A stretch of 64,000 nucleotides of DNA, taken from contig JAAUSO010000009.1 of assembly GCA_012033205.1 (NCBI GenBank), forward strand, positions 19,283-83,282, read 5' to 3'. Within the stretch, counting starts at the first letter, position 1. Each line of letters begins with the position of its first letter. Origin of the DNA: Richelia sp. SL_2_1. Its GTDB lineage: Bacteria > Cyanobacteriota > Cyanobacteriia > Cyanobacteriales > Nostocaceae. Shown here in pieces: positions 30,976 to 39,441 of the stretch. Below the pieces are notes generated by a model that worked only from the letters and a program-made list of their open reading frames with translations, made no database searches and was not told where the DNA came from. The position numbers were made by a program, and so were the translations under genes.

Positions 30976-31064
30976 TACCTATTGAATTCACGTTAATTTA
31001 AATAATTTTAAATCATTTAAATTGTCTTCGCTAAATTATTAAACCTCTCGTTATGGGAGTTTTT

Positions 31065-31265
31065 TTATAACTCTTGAAAGTCTGTCTCTTCAATGATTTC
31101 CAACGCATAAAAAAGAGCAGCATCTGCATCGGTAAGGGTGCTACTACCCTTTTCCATCAGACGCTTATTGATAACCCTCCAAGCATTTGGATGATGTTCC
31201 CTGAACTTGTTTAACTGCTCGAAAATTGAGCGGCAGTCGTTGTACAGGTCTTGTTTATTTTCCAT
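31065..31265 (-). CDS. Small conserved-looking hypothetical protein
   Basis: A 66-residue, mostly helical, acidic soluble protein (MENKQDLYNDCRSIFEQLNK at the start, DADAALFYALEIIEETDF near the end). I do not recognise the family. The regular amphipathic pattern, ordinary amino-acid composition and absence of an overlapping better frame support a real gene. It is flanked on both sides by hairpin repeats of the AGAAGTCGGG family, so it is probably a unit of its own. Function unknown. Confidence 0.6.
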   Translation of the reverse strand: MENKQDLYNDCRSIFEQLNKFREHHPNAWRVINKRLMEKGSSTLTDADAALFYALEIIEETDFQEL

Positions 31266-31345
31266 GATATTATTTTATCGGATTATAAGTATCTTAATTA
31301 AAATCTACTATAAGCAATTATTGCAACTGGTGCTTAATCTAAGAG

Positions 31346-31407
31346 AGAAGTCGGGTTTGTACGATGATTGTCTTGGTAAAAGATATTTAACCTAAAAACC
31401 CGACTTC
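31346..31407. repeat. Dispersed inverted repeat, AGAAGTCGGGTTTTT family, copy 4
   Basis: Left arm AGAAGTCGGGTTTGT and right arm AAAAACCCGACTTCT, with one mismatch. It lies between the small hypothetical gene and the 3-prime end of the rhomboid gene. Confidence 0.75.
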
Positions 31408-31447
31408 TTTTCCCAGACTTCTTTTTTCAAAACTTAATTTTCAATGA

Positions 31448-32152
31448 TCAAAGTTTCATTATTACCATCAAAACCACACCAATTAGCAAACCCACAGCGT
31501 GAGCTAGATAACCCGTACCGATAGGATTGACACCACCGGAAATATTTAAACTGCCAACTCCGTAAAATAATTGTTGTACAAACCACCAAAAAGCGTAGAA
31601 AAAAGCCGGTAATTCTACAGGGATATAGATAATTACCAACGGTAGAATTGAGTCAATTTTTACTTTAGGAAACTTATAAATATAGGCTCCTAAAACAGAT
31701 GCGATCGCACCATTAGCACCAATCAAAGGTACCGTTAATCCCGGTTGTGCGAAAATTTGCACTATCCCTGTCAAAAATCCGCAAAATAGATAAAATAATA
31801 AAAAACGTCCGCTACCAATAATTTTCTCTAAAGTATTACCAAAAACCCACAAAAATATTAAATTACCGACAATTTGGCTATAACTACTATGAAGAAACAT
31901 TGCTGAAAAAATTGATAACAAACGCCAAAATACAATTAACCCAGCTGCCAAATTTCCTGCAATCGCGCTACTAAATGCCGTGGTAATTTGTTGGGGAATC
32001 AACCCCCAGTTATTCACAAAAGTAGCTAATTCACCACTAAATTCTAATTTTATTTGCCATAAAAATAAAGCAAGATTTATGCCAATTAAAAACCAAATTA
32101 CTAACGGTTTTTTATTAGCTGAAAGGAAAATTTTATCGCCAATTGGTATCAT
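31448..32152 (-). CDS. Rhomboid-family membrane protein lacking the catalytic serine
   Basis: A 234-residue protein with about six transmembrane segments. Rhomboid features are the HSSYSQIVGNLIFLWVFG segment (about residues 88-105, equal to the HxxxxHxxxN region), the GxxxG-type packing and the last-helix histidine in YLAHAVGLLIG (about 216). The catalytic GxSG motif is replaced: the sequence reads PLIGANGAIASVLGAY (about 141-156), with Asn (AAT) where Ser should be. It is therefore probably not a protease and may bind membrane proteins as iRhoms and Derlins do. It is divergent from the kinase-TPR gene across 133 bp. Confidence 0.85.
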   Translation of the reverse strand: MIPIGDKIFLSANKKPLVIWFLIGINLALFLWQIKLEFSGELATFVNNWGLIPQQITTAFSSAIAGNLAAGLIVFWRLLSIFSAMFLHSSYSQIVGNLIFLWVFGNTLEKIIGSGRFLLFYLFCGFLTGIVQIFAQPGLTVPLIGANGAIASVLGAYIYKFPKVKIDSILPLVIIYIPVELPAFFYAFWWFVQQLFYGVGSLNISGGVNPIGTGYLAHAVGLLIGVVLMVIMKL

Positions 32153-32285
32153 AAAGTAATTTTAGATTTTAGATTTGAGATTTTAGATTGAAACAGTAAG
32201 GATTTAGCTGTTACGAGATGAAAAATAATCTTAATAATAACTATTAACTGATCACTGATTACTGCTCACTGTTAACGGTATAAAA

Positions 32286-34406
32286 ATGTTGGGAAATACA
32301 CTTGTTGGAAGATACCAAATAATTAGCAATTTGGGAGGAGGGGGATTTGGGGAAACTTTTGTAGCTTACGATACTCATTTACCTGGTTCACCTAAATGTG
32401 TTGTCAAAAAACTTAAACCTCAAGCAACTGATCCTGTTACATTAGAAACTGCAAGACGTTTATTTGATACAGAAGCAAAGGTTTTATATAAGTTAGGTAG
32501 ACACGAACATATTCCCCAGCTTTTGGCTTATTTTGAGGAAAATCAACAATTTTATTTGGTACAGGAGTATATTCAAGGTCACGATTTAAATGAAGAAATT
32601 AAACCTGGAAAACCCATAAGTGAAGACCAAGTTATTTCCCTTTTACAAGAGATACTAGAAATTTTAGAATTTGTCCATCAGCAAAAAGTGATTCATCGGG
32701 ATATTAATCCGCGAAATATTCTCAGACAAGAGAAAGATGGTAAATTGGTTTTAATTGATTTTGGTGCAGTCAAACAAATTACGACTCAAGTTGTTTCCAG
32801 CAGAAATCAAACTAAATTTACAGTAGCTATTGGCACTCCTGGATACATTCCTAGCGAACAAGCACAGGGAGAACCAAGATTTAGTAGTGATATTTATGCT
32901 TTGGGGATAATAATTATTAGTGCAATTACGGGGTTATCAAATGAAGAGTTAGAAAAAGATGACGATACCAATGAAATAGTCTGGCAAAAATACGTTACAG
33001 TTAGTCCGGAATTTGCGGAAATTGTCGATACAATGGTACGTTATGATTTTAGAGTGCGTTATAGTTCGGCTACTCAAGCATTACAGGCTTTAAAAAGTCT
33101 AAATAAACCATCTTCTGGCACAATAGTGTTGAATATTGCACCGTTACCTCTTACTCCTAAACCTCGAAAAAAGATAAAAGTAAAAAATCTAATTATTAAA
33201 GCGTTTACAGCAATATTATTAACCGGAATTGGAGCAACTGCATCGATATTTATTATTAACACGATTAATTCTGCTAACGCTGACGATTTATATAAAAAAG
33301 CCAATACATTTTATGAATTACAACGTTATCAAGATGCACTTTCAAGTTATCAGAAAGCCATAGAAATTCAACCAGAATATGCTCAAGCATGGAACGGACA
33401 AGCTAAAGTGTTGTATGAATTAAATTCTTATCAAGAAGCACTTTCCGCATACGATAAAGCGATTCAAATTGAGCCAGATTATCAAGATTCGTGGAGTGGT
33501 AGAGGTTTTGTATTAAATAAATTACAACGTTTTCAAGAAGCAATTTCCTCTTTTGATAAAGCTTTGAAATTAGAGTCAGAAGCTCCCGAAGTTTGGAATG
33601 GGAAGGGAGAGGCGTTAAGTAATTTAAAGAGATATGATGAAGCGATAAAATCCTACGATAAAGCAGTAGAATTACAACCAGAATATGAACAAGCTTGGGA
33701 TAATAAAGCTTCGGCGCTATATAGTTTGAGACGCTATGAAGATGCTCTTTCTACTTATGAAAAAGTTCTTGAATTAAAACCAAATCATGAACGAGCTTGG
33801 TACAATAGCGGCAATGCTCTGGTTAATTTGAATCGAAATAACGACGCTATTAAAGCTTACTCTAGGGCAGTAGAGTACAAACCAAATTTTTATCAAGCTT
33901 GGTTATCCAGAGGTAATATACTAATTAGTTTGCGACGCTATCCCGAAGCTATTGAATCTTTTAGAGAAGTATTGAAATATCAACCTAATAATTATGATGC
34001 ATTATACTCTCAAGGTTGGGCATTGCATCAAATTCAACGTTACGAAGAAGCTATCGCAGCCTATGATAAAGCTGTTGCAGTCAAGCAAAATGATTTTAAA
34101 GTATGGTACAATCGCGGCAATTCGCTTTACAATTTACAAAAATATCAGGAAGCAATTTTAGCTTATAATCGCGCAATTCGCTACAAAAAAGACCATGCCG
34201 AAAGTTGGTATAGTAAAGGTAATGCGTTAGTTAATTTGGAACAATATCAAGAAGCAATAATTTCTTATAATACTGCTATTAAATATAATCCAGATTATCA
34301 AGAAGCAATTAAAGCGAGTAAGAAGGTAGAGGAAAGATTAGAAGATAAAGAGAAGGAAAAAGATAAAGAAAGAAGTTCGAGGTTTTGGGATTTTTGGAGA
34401 GGATAA
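32286..34406 (+). CDS. Serine/threonine protein kinase with ten TPR repeats
   Basis: A 706-residue membrane-anchored Hanks-type kinase. The kinase domain is at about residues 8-275: GGGGFGETFVAYD, catalytic VIHRDINPRNIL, LIDFGAVKQ and GTPGYIPSEQAQG in the activation segment. A transmembrane helix (FTAILLTGIGATASIFII, about 308-326) is followed by ten consecutive 34-residue TPR units (about 337-680), such as AWNGQAKVLYELNSYQEAL. The tail is strongly charged (DKEKEKDKERSSRFWDFW). The TPR part probably recruits partners outside the membrane. The catalytic loop has Asn (HRDIN) where Lys (HRDxK) is usual, yet many cyanobacterial kinases of this group share it. Substrates unknown. Confidence 0.9.
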   Translation: MLGNTLVGRYQIISNLGGGGFGETFVAYDTHLPGSPKCVVKKLKPQATDPVTLETARRLFDTEAKVLYKLGRHEHIPQLLAYFEENQQFYLVQEYIQGHDLNEEIKPGKPISEDQVISLLQEILEILEFVHQQKVIHRDINPRNILRQEKDGKLVLIDFGAVKQITTQVVSSRNQTKFTVAIGTPGYIPSEQAQGEPRFSSDIYALGIIIISAITGLSNEELEKDDDTNEIVWQKYVTVSPEFAEIVDTMVRYDFRVRYSSATQALQALKSLNKPSSGTIVLNIAPLPLTPKPRKKIKVKNLIIKAFTAILLTGIGATASIFIINTINSANADDLYKKANTFYELQRYQDALSSYQKAIEIQPEYAQAWNGQAKVLYELNSYQEALSAYDKAIQIEPDYQDSWSGRGFVLNKLQRFQEAISSFDKALKLESEAPEVWNGKGEALSNLKRYDEAIKSYDKAVELQPEYEQAWDNKASALYSLRRYEDALSTYEKVLELKPNHERAWYNSGNALVNLNRNNDAIKAYSRAVEYKPNFYQAWLSRGNILISLRRYPEAIESFREVLKYQPNNYDALYSQGWALHQIQRYEEAIAAYDKAVAVKQNDFKVWYNRGNSLYNLQKYQEAILAYNRAIRYKKDHAESWYSKGNALVNLEQYQEAIISYNTAIKYNPDYQEAIKASKKVEERLEDKEKEKDKERSSRFWDFWRG

Positions 34407-34887
34407 TTAAAAAAAACCGCAGAGACGCAGCGGAAAGTGTGGTCTTGGGGGTTTCCCCCATGAACAACTTTTCAAGAGAGAGAACGCTGAGTAAAGAGGT
34501 AGTTGAGGTATTTTTTAAGTCTCTACAGCAGGAATGTAGAGACTTGAGAATTAGGAAGTTTTTGTTAATAGTTAATTTGTTAATAGTTAATCAACAATTA
34601 CATATTCAAAAAAGTTATTTGCTGTTGTTTTATTAATACAGAAAAGAATCGTTAAATAAATAAATCCGAACATAATCAAAGATTTGATGAAATTCATGTT
34701 TAATATCTCCGCAGTTCATTTACATTGTTTCTGATGACATTAATTAACTAGGGATAGATAAATTTGATTATGCACCCCTGTAGAATTTTGGATTTTGGAT
34801 TTTGGATTTTGGATTTTGGATTGAGAGTTAGGAATTAGGAGTTAGGAGTTAGGAATTAGGAGTTAGGAGTTATTTAACTGTCAACTG
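34407..34887. other. Repeat-rich interval between the kinase-TPR gene and devC
   Basis: It contains a hairpin AAGTCTCTACA (34517-34527) with TGTAGAGACTT (34535-34545), a GGATTTT tandem array (about 34792-34825) and a TTAGGAGTTAGGA array (about 34826-34872). One short minus-strand frame (34587-34697) is listed separately. No other gene is evident, and no devA follows devC. Confidence 0.55.
34587..34697 (-). CDS. Candidate very small single-pass membrane protein
   Basis: A 36-residue frame, MNFIKSLIMFGFIYLTILFC followed by INKTTANN and a short acidic tail. It has one likely transmembrane helix. GGAG lies 10 nt before the ATG. It lies downstream of devC on the same strand, about 190 bp away. 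I do not recognise it. Size and AT content mean it may be chance. Confidence 0.3.
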   Translation of the reverse strand: MNFIKSLIMFGFIYLTILFCINKTTANNFFEYVIVD

Positions 34888-36069
34888 TTAAAACATATCA
34901 GCTGGATCAGCGGATTGAACTTTACGAGTAGCTACAGCACCAGAAATCATACACATAATGATAGTCATTATCAGTACTTGAATAGCGCGTGCTACAGTCA
35001 TGTAAAGCGGTAAATTGGTAGCATTGCGGGTGAGTGCGTACAGCCCGGTTGAAATTGCTGCTCCAGGAATAAAACCTAATATAGCTAGAATTATCGCTTC
35101 TTCAAAAACTACGCTTAATAGAAAGAAATTACGATATCCCATCGCTTTGAAAGTCGCGTATTCTTTCATATGAGCATTAACATCGGTGGAAAGTACTTGA
35201 TAAACAATTATTACCCCGACTATGAAACCCATTGCTGTACCCAAACTAAAAATAAATCCTATAGGAGTATTGGTTTGCCAATAAGCTTTTTCAAATTCAA
35301 TAAATTGTTCTTTTGTGAATACTTTAACATCATTGGCATTTCTTAAATGATATTTAAGTTCATCTGCCACTTTTTCGGCTTCGTAACCTGGTTTTAAGCG
35401 AATTAAACCTAAATTCGTACTTCCTGAATCTTGTCTAGAAAATAATCTTAAAAAGTTTTGATCGCTAGTCATCAAAGTTCCATCTGCGGCAAAAGATGCA
35501 CCAACTTTAAACACATTTGCAATGGTTATTGTTCTTCCTTGAATTTCTGTTGTTACCACTTTTCCTTGTTTAATTTGAGCAATAACTTGGTCGTATGTTC
35601 CTCTAGTTGCTTCATCAAATAAAATGGTATCTGGTAACTTAATTGCATCGATATTTTGATTAACTTCTGGTAAATCAAATGCCGGTTTATCGGGATTAAA
35701 TCCAATAATCATGACTTGAGTCTTGAGACGAGTTTGGGGGTTTCTCCAAGTCACAAGACTGTTGTACATTGGTTCTGCTGTTGCGACTCCGGGTACATCC
35801 ATCGCTTGATAAAGTCGTCGTCGAGTAAAGGTAGATAAATCCTGTAAGTTTAGTGCTTGGGGACTTAATAATACTAAATCAGCATTTAAACTATCATGTA
35901 AACGAGTCGCGCTATTAAATAATGCACTTTGGAAACCAAGCTGCATCAACATCAACAAATCTGCAAAAGCAACCCCCGATAATGCTACTAATAAACGTCC
36001 TTTTTGACGACTTAATTGTAACCACCCTAAAGGTGTGCGTCGTTGTAATTGTTGGATAAATCCAATCAT
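34888..36069 (-). CDS. devC: DevC-type ABC exporter permease
   Basis: A 393-residue FtsX/MacB-like permease of the DevBCA type. It has an N-terminal transmembrane segment (LLVALSGVAFADLLMLMQLG, about residues 27-46), a large periplasmic domain (about 50-260) and three C-terminal segments (FIFSLGTAMGFIVGVIIVY, AIILAILGFIPGAAIST, IQVLIMTIIMCMISGA). YATFKAMGYRNFF is a family hallmark. In Anabaena DevBCA exports heterocyst glycolipids. Paralogues export other molecules, so the substrate here is open. It lies downstream of devB, and the expected ATPase gene devA is absent next to it. Confidence 0.87.
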   Translation of the reverse strand: MIGFIQQLQRRTPLGWLQLSRQKGRLLVALSGVAFADLLMLMQLGFQSALFNSATRLHDSLNADLVLLSPQALNLQDLSTFTRRRLYQAMDVPGVATAEPMYNSLVTWRNPQTRLKTQVMIIGFNPDKPAFDLPEVNQNIDAIKLPDTILFDEATRGTYDQVIAQIKQGKVVTTEIQGRTITIANVFKVGASFAADGTLMTSDQNFLRLFSRQDSGSTNLGLIRLKPGYEAEKVADELKYHLRNANDVKVFTKEQFIEFEKAYWQTNTPIGFIFSLGTAMGFIVGVIIVYQVLSTDVNAHMKEYATFKAMGYRNFFLLSVVFEEAIILAILGFIPGAAISTGLYALTRNATNLPLYMTVARAIQVLIMTIIMCMISGAVATRKVQSADPADMF

Positions 36070-36226
36070 ATTAATTTTAGATTTTAGATTTTAGATTTTG
36101 GATTCAAATTATTAGGAGTTAACAGTTAGGAGTTAGGAGTTAGGAGCTAGGAGTAAAAAAACATTATATTTGCTTATAAAAAAGAAGTAAATTTATAACC
36201 ATCAACTGTCAACTGTCAACTGTGAT

Positions 36227-37645
36227 TTATATTTCAACTACCGCTCTTACTTGTAAATTGGTGAATCGTGCGGCTTTTTCGCTGGATTCATCGTTTAATC
36301 GGACGTGTACTTCTACTACTCGCGAATCTATATTTGTGGAAGGATCGCTGTTAACTACATTTTGTCGCTGTACCTGCAAACCAATTTGATCTACAATACC
36401 GTTTAATTTACCCGGTATGGCATCAGCTAATAGTTCTACTTGTTGCCCCAAACGGATATTATTGACATCACTTTGGTAGACTTCTACTATTGCGTACATA
36501 GTGCTGGTTTGACCAATCTCTACTATGCCTTCATTGACTACTTTTTCTCCTGGACGAGTATGAATGTCAAATATTTGACCATCTTGAGGAGAACGCACGT
36601 AAGCTTGTTTTAAGTCTGCTTCTGCTTGATTCATCGCTGCTACAGCACGGTTGACTTCTGCTTGAGCAACTAATACATCTACTGGACGAACTTCAACTAT
36701 ACTTTCTAAGGTTGCTCTACCTTGATTTATTTGTTGTTGTAAAGATGATTCAATGCGCTCTAAATTAGCTTCTGCTTCTGCTAATTGTTGCTGTCGAGAT
36801 GATTGAATGCGTTCTAAATTAGCTTGAGCTTCTGCTAATTGCTGTTCCTTAGAAGCTTTAATCAGTTGTAAATTTGCTCTTGCTTCTGCTAATTGCTGTT
36901 GTGCTGTTTGTAAAACTAAATTTTTACTATCTCTTAATGATATGGAAATAGCTCCTGCTTTATACAAGCTTTCATAACGCTGGTATTCTAATCGCGCATT
37001 TTCTAGCTGTGCTTCTAATCTCGCAATTGTTGCTCTTTGTGCTTCTATTTCTCTAACTTTTTCAGCTTCTAATCGATTAATTGTAGCAAGTTGTGCTTTA
37101 GTCTCTGTATTTTTTTCAACTCGTAATCGATTTACTGCTGCTTGCTGTGCTTTAATTTCTGTCGTTTGCTCAGCTTGTAAACGAGCAACACCTGCTTTCT
37201 GGGCTTCGATATCTCCTTGTTTTGCTCCTGCTTCTACCTTCTTCAAATTTGCTTGAGCAACTCTCACGGTTTCTTTGGCTTCTTTGAAAGCAGCCATAAG
37301 TCGATCGCGATTGTCCAAAACTGCCACTATTTGATCTGCTTTGACTCTATCTCCTTGCTTTACTAGCAACTGCTCAACTCGGCTTCCTTCTCCCCCCATG
37401 GCTGGTGCAGACAGCTGAATGACTTGTCCCTTGGGTTCGAGTCTTCCGAGGGCTGTCACGGTTTTTATTTCTGGAATTGCCGGAATTGGCTTTTCGGGCG
37501 TTTTTACGATTTCTCCACCCTTAAACTGTTGTAAGGTATAAATACTAGCTCCACCCATGGCAAAAGCTGCTACCGTAACAATTAACCGTGATGAACGAGA
37601 AACTTCGGGAGACTCGGAATTATCTAGTTTAAGGTTATCTAACAT
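36227..37645 (-). CDS. devB: DevB-type periplasmic adaptor (HlyD/membrane fusion protein family)
   Basis: A 472-residue adaptor that joins the DevC permease to an outer-membrane TolC-like channel. It has one N-terminal transmembrane anchor (LIVTVAAFAMGGASIYTL, about residues 22-39), VTALGRLEPKGQVIQLSAP (DevB signature, about 63-81), a split biotinyl-lipoyl domain and an unusually long coiled-coil hairpin (about 120-320). The hairpin is built from imperfect repeats such as QQQLAEAEANLERIESS and AQRATIARLEAQLE. The C-terminal beta-barrel includes VRSPQDGQIFDIHTRPGE. Two dyads upstream (37699-37748) look like TetR-type operators. It is followed by devC after 157 bp of repeat-bearing spacer. Confidence 0.88.
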   Translation of the reverse strand: MLDNLKLDNSESPEVSRSSRLIVTVAAFAMGGASIYTLQQFKGGEIVKTPEKPIPAIPEIKTVTALGRLEPKGQVIQLSAPAMGGEGSRVEQLLVKQGDRVKADQIVAVLDNRDRLMAAFKEAKETVRVAQANLKKVEAGAKQGDIEAQKAGVARLQAEQTTEIKAQQAAVNRLRVEKNTETKAQLATINRLEAEKVREIEAQRATIARLEAQLENARLEYQRYESLYKAGAISISLRDSKNLVLQTAQQQLAEARANLQLIKASKEQQLAEAQANLERIQSSRQQQLAEAEANLERIESSLQQQINQGRATLESIVEVRPVDVLVAQAEVNRAVAAMNQAEADLKQAYVRSPQDGQIFDIHTRPGEKVVNEGIVEIGQTSTMYAIVEVYQSDVNNIRLGQQVELLADAIPGKLNGIVDQIGLQVQRQNVVNSDPSTNIDSRVVEVHVRLNDESSEKAARFTNLQVRAVVEI

Positions 37646-37698
37646 GGCATCCCCAGAAATACTGAATTTCGACTATTTCTTATTTATAATACAATTAG

Positions 37699-37718
37699 AC
37701 TAAACCGACTAGTTTAGT
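37699..37718. promoter_or_regulatory. 7-6-7 dyad upstream of devB, site 1
   Basis: ACTAAAC-CGACTA-GTTTAGT is a perfect inverted repeat 54 bp upstream of the devB start. The size and arms resemble TetR/AcrR-family operators. It is centred 30 bp from site 2. Confidence 0.55.
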
Positions 37719-37728
37719 TGTGTTGTTT

Positions 37729-37748
37729 GTAAATTTCATCGAATTTAC
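37729..37748. promoter_or_regulatory. 7-6-7 dyad upstream of devB, site 2
   Basis: GTAAATT-TCATCG-AATTTAC is a perfect inverted repeat with the same geometry as site 1 but different arms. It lies in the 133-bp divergent spacer between devB and the DUF3084 fragment. Confidence 0.5.
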
Positions 37749-37778
37749 CTTGATAAGTCTCAGCACCTCTATATTATA

Positions 37779-38084
37779 TTGGCGATTTTAATCACGGGAG
37801 GTATAATCTCCACTTTGGGCGATCGCGTGAAAAGAAAAATCCGTAAAGAAAGACTTTCACTATTTAATCTCCGTCCCAAACATACAATAATATCACTGGT
37901 AGCGATGCTGACGGGTATGTCAATTTCGGCATCAACCCTTTTGATTTTATTTGTGGCTGACAAAGATTTGCGAAGAACAGTATTTAAACCAGAACAAATT
38001 CATCGAGAAATTCAAAGCAAACAGGAAGAGTTGAAACTAGTAACTCAACCCCAATTGGAAATTAAGGAAATTGGAAAAAGTTAG
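37779..38084 (+). pseudogene. N-terminal fragment of a DUF3084 protein
   Basis: The frame resembles the start of cyanobacterial DUF3084 proteins: ILAILITGGIISTLGDRV, then KARLSLF-like RKERLSLFNLRPKHT and a second hydrophobic segment (LVAMLTGMSISASTLLILF). The full family is around 450-550 residues with a long coiled coil. Here the reading frame stops after about 100 residues and no continuation is found in other frames downstream. No ATG precedes it, only TTG 37779, and the usual first residues are degenerate. I read it as a truncated remnant. A short two-helix derivative that is still expressed is the alternative. Confidence 0.6.
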
Positions 38085-38202
38085 TAGGATGTAATGAACG
38101 TGCGTAAGGCGCTTTTTAGATATATTATTTCACCATTGTAGCTATTTTATACGCCTAACACACTTGGCAAAATATTGTTAACTCCTAATCTAATTTTCAT
38201 AA

Positions 38203-39312
38203 CTAAGTAGCAATAATATGTAAATCAACATTACTGAGGGCTTCCATTAACTTCTGGACTATTGAACCTTTAAATAAAAGCTCCCAACGAGAATGACGAG
38301 TTTCACCAATCACAATTTGAGTAATGCGTTCTTTGCGAGCCACATCAACAATAGTATTTAATAGGTTTGAAGCGCGAATATGTAAAAATTCCCCACCAAA
38401 CTCTTGAGACAAACGTTGGCAACTTTCAACGTGTAATGTTTCTTGGCGAGAAAGAAAACGTCCAGTATTATTTACAAATAATATATATAATTTGGCATTC
38501 ATGAAATTGGCAATACGTGCGCCACGTCGTAAGAGTTGAATAGAATTAGGATAGGTAGAAATGCAAACCAATATCCTTTCTTGTATATTGCAGTAATTTA
38601 GATTATTCTCTTCAATTTTTTCTTCTTCAATATTATCAGCAATTTCTCGTAAAGCTAATTCCCGTAATGCAATCAAATTGCTTTTTTTAAAGAAATTTTG
38701 TAGAGATTTGTCTATTTTTGCTGGTGCATATATTTTTCCTTCTTGCAACCGTTCTTGTAAAGTTTCCGGAGTAACATCAACAACAATTATTTCATCAGCT
38801 GCTTCTAAAACGCTGTCTGGAATGCGTTCGCGCACTACAACACCAGAAATTTTTAATACTAAGTCATTAAGACTTTCCAAGTGTTGAATATTGAGTGTGG
38901 AATAGACATCAATACCCGTCTCTAAAATTTTTTCTACATCTTGATAGCGTTTTTCATAAACCGAACCGGGGACATTTGTATGTGCTAATTCATCAACTAA
39001 TACTAACTGTGGATTGCGAGCGATAATCGCATCAGTGTCCATTTCACTAAGCCATCTTTCCTGCATTAAAATCTGTTTGCGAGGAATTATTTCCAAATTT
39101 TGGGCTTTTTCGGCTGTTTCTACACGTCCGTGGGTTTCTAAAAGTCCCACAACAACATCAATTCCTTGGTGTTTCAAACTGTGAGCTTCTTCCAACATTC
39201 GGTATGTTTTACCAACTCCAGGAGCCATACCGATAAAAATTTTATATTTACCCCGTCGTTTAGGACGTTCGTATTGATTAGATGCAACTTCACTTGACTC
39301 AAACATGATCAA
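38203..39312 (-). CDS. kdpD: Truncated KdpD: N-terminal sensor and universal-stress-protein domains without histidine kinase
   Basis: A 369-residue cytoplasmic protein equal to the N-terminal third of KdpD. The KdpD domain occupies about residues 18-228: Walker A-like GMAPGVGKTYRM, the Walker B region QLVLVDELAHTNVPGS and DVYSTLNIQHLESLND. A UspA-like domain follows (about 245-369: RILVCISTYPNS, HSRWELLFKGS). The transmembrane and kinase domains of classical KdpD are missing. The same short KdpD is known from Anabaena kdp operons, so this is a lineage trait, not damage. It is the last gene of the kdp operon. It may sense K+ or c-di-AMP-like ligands and work with another kinase. Confidence 0.92.
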   Translation of the reverse strand: MIMFESSEVASNQYERPKRRGKYKIFIGMAPGVGKTYRMLEEAHSLKHQGIDVVVGLLETHGRVETAEKAQNLEIIPRKQILMQERWLSEMDTDAIIARNPQLVLVDELAHTNVPGSVYEKRYQDVEKILETGIDVYSTLNIQHLESLNDLVLKISGVVVRERIPDSVLEAADEIIVVDVTPETLQERLQEGKIYAPAKIDKSLQNFFKKSNLIALRELALREIADNIEEEKIEENNLNYCNIQERILVCISTYPNSIQLLRRGARIANFMNAKLYILFVNNTGRFLSRQETLHVESCQRLSQEFGGEFLHIRASNLLNTIVDVARKERITQIVIGETRHSRWELLFKGSIVQKLMEALSNVDLHIIAT

Positions 39313-39441
39313 AAATTTAACTGAAATAAAAAAATCTGAAGTTTGTAGTCAGCACTATTTAGCTCACTACAAACCATTCCCTCTGCGTCACTTTGCGAGA
39401 ACTCCGCATTCCTCTGCGTTTAACAAAAAATCACAAGGATT

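Noticed and set aside
34385..34636. 83-codon frame after the kinase-TPR gene
   Set aside because: It begins inside the kinase gene in another frame and reads through hairpins and repeats.
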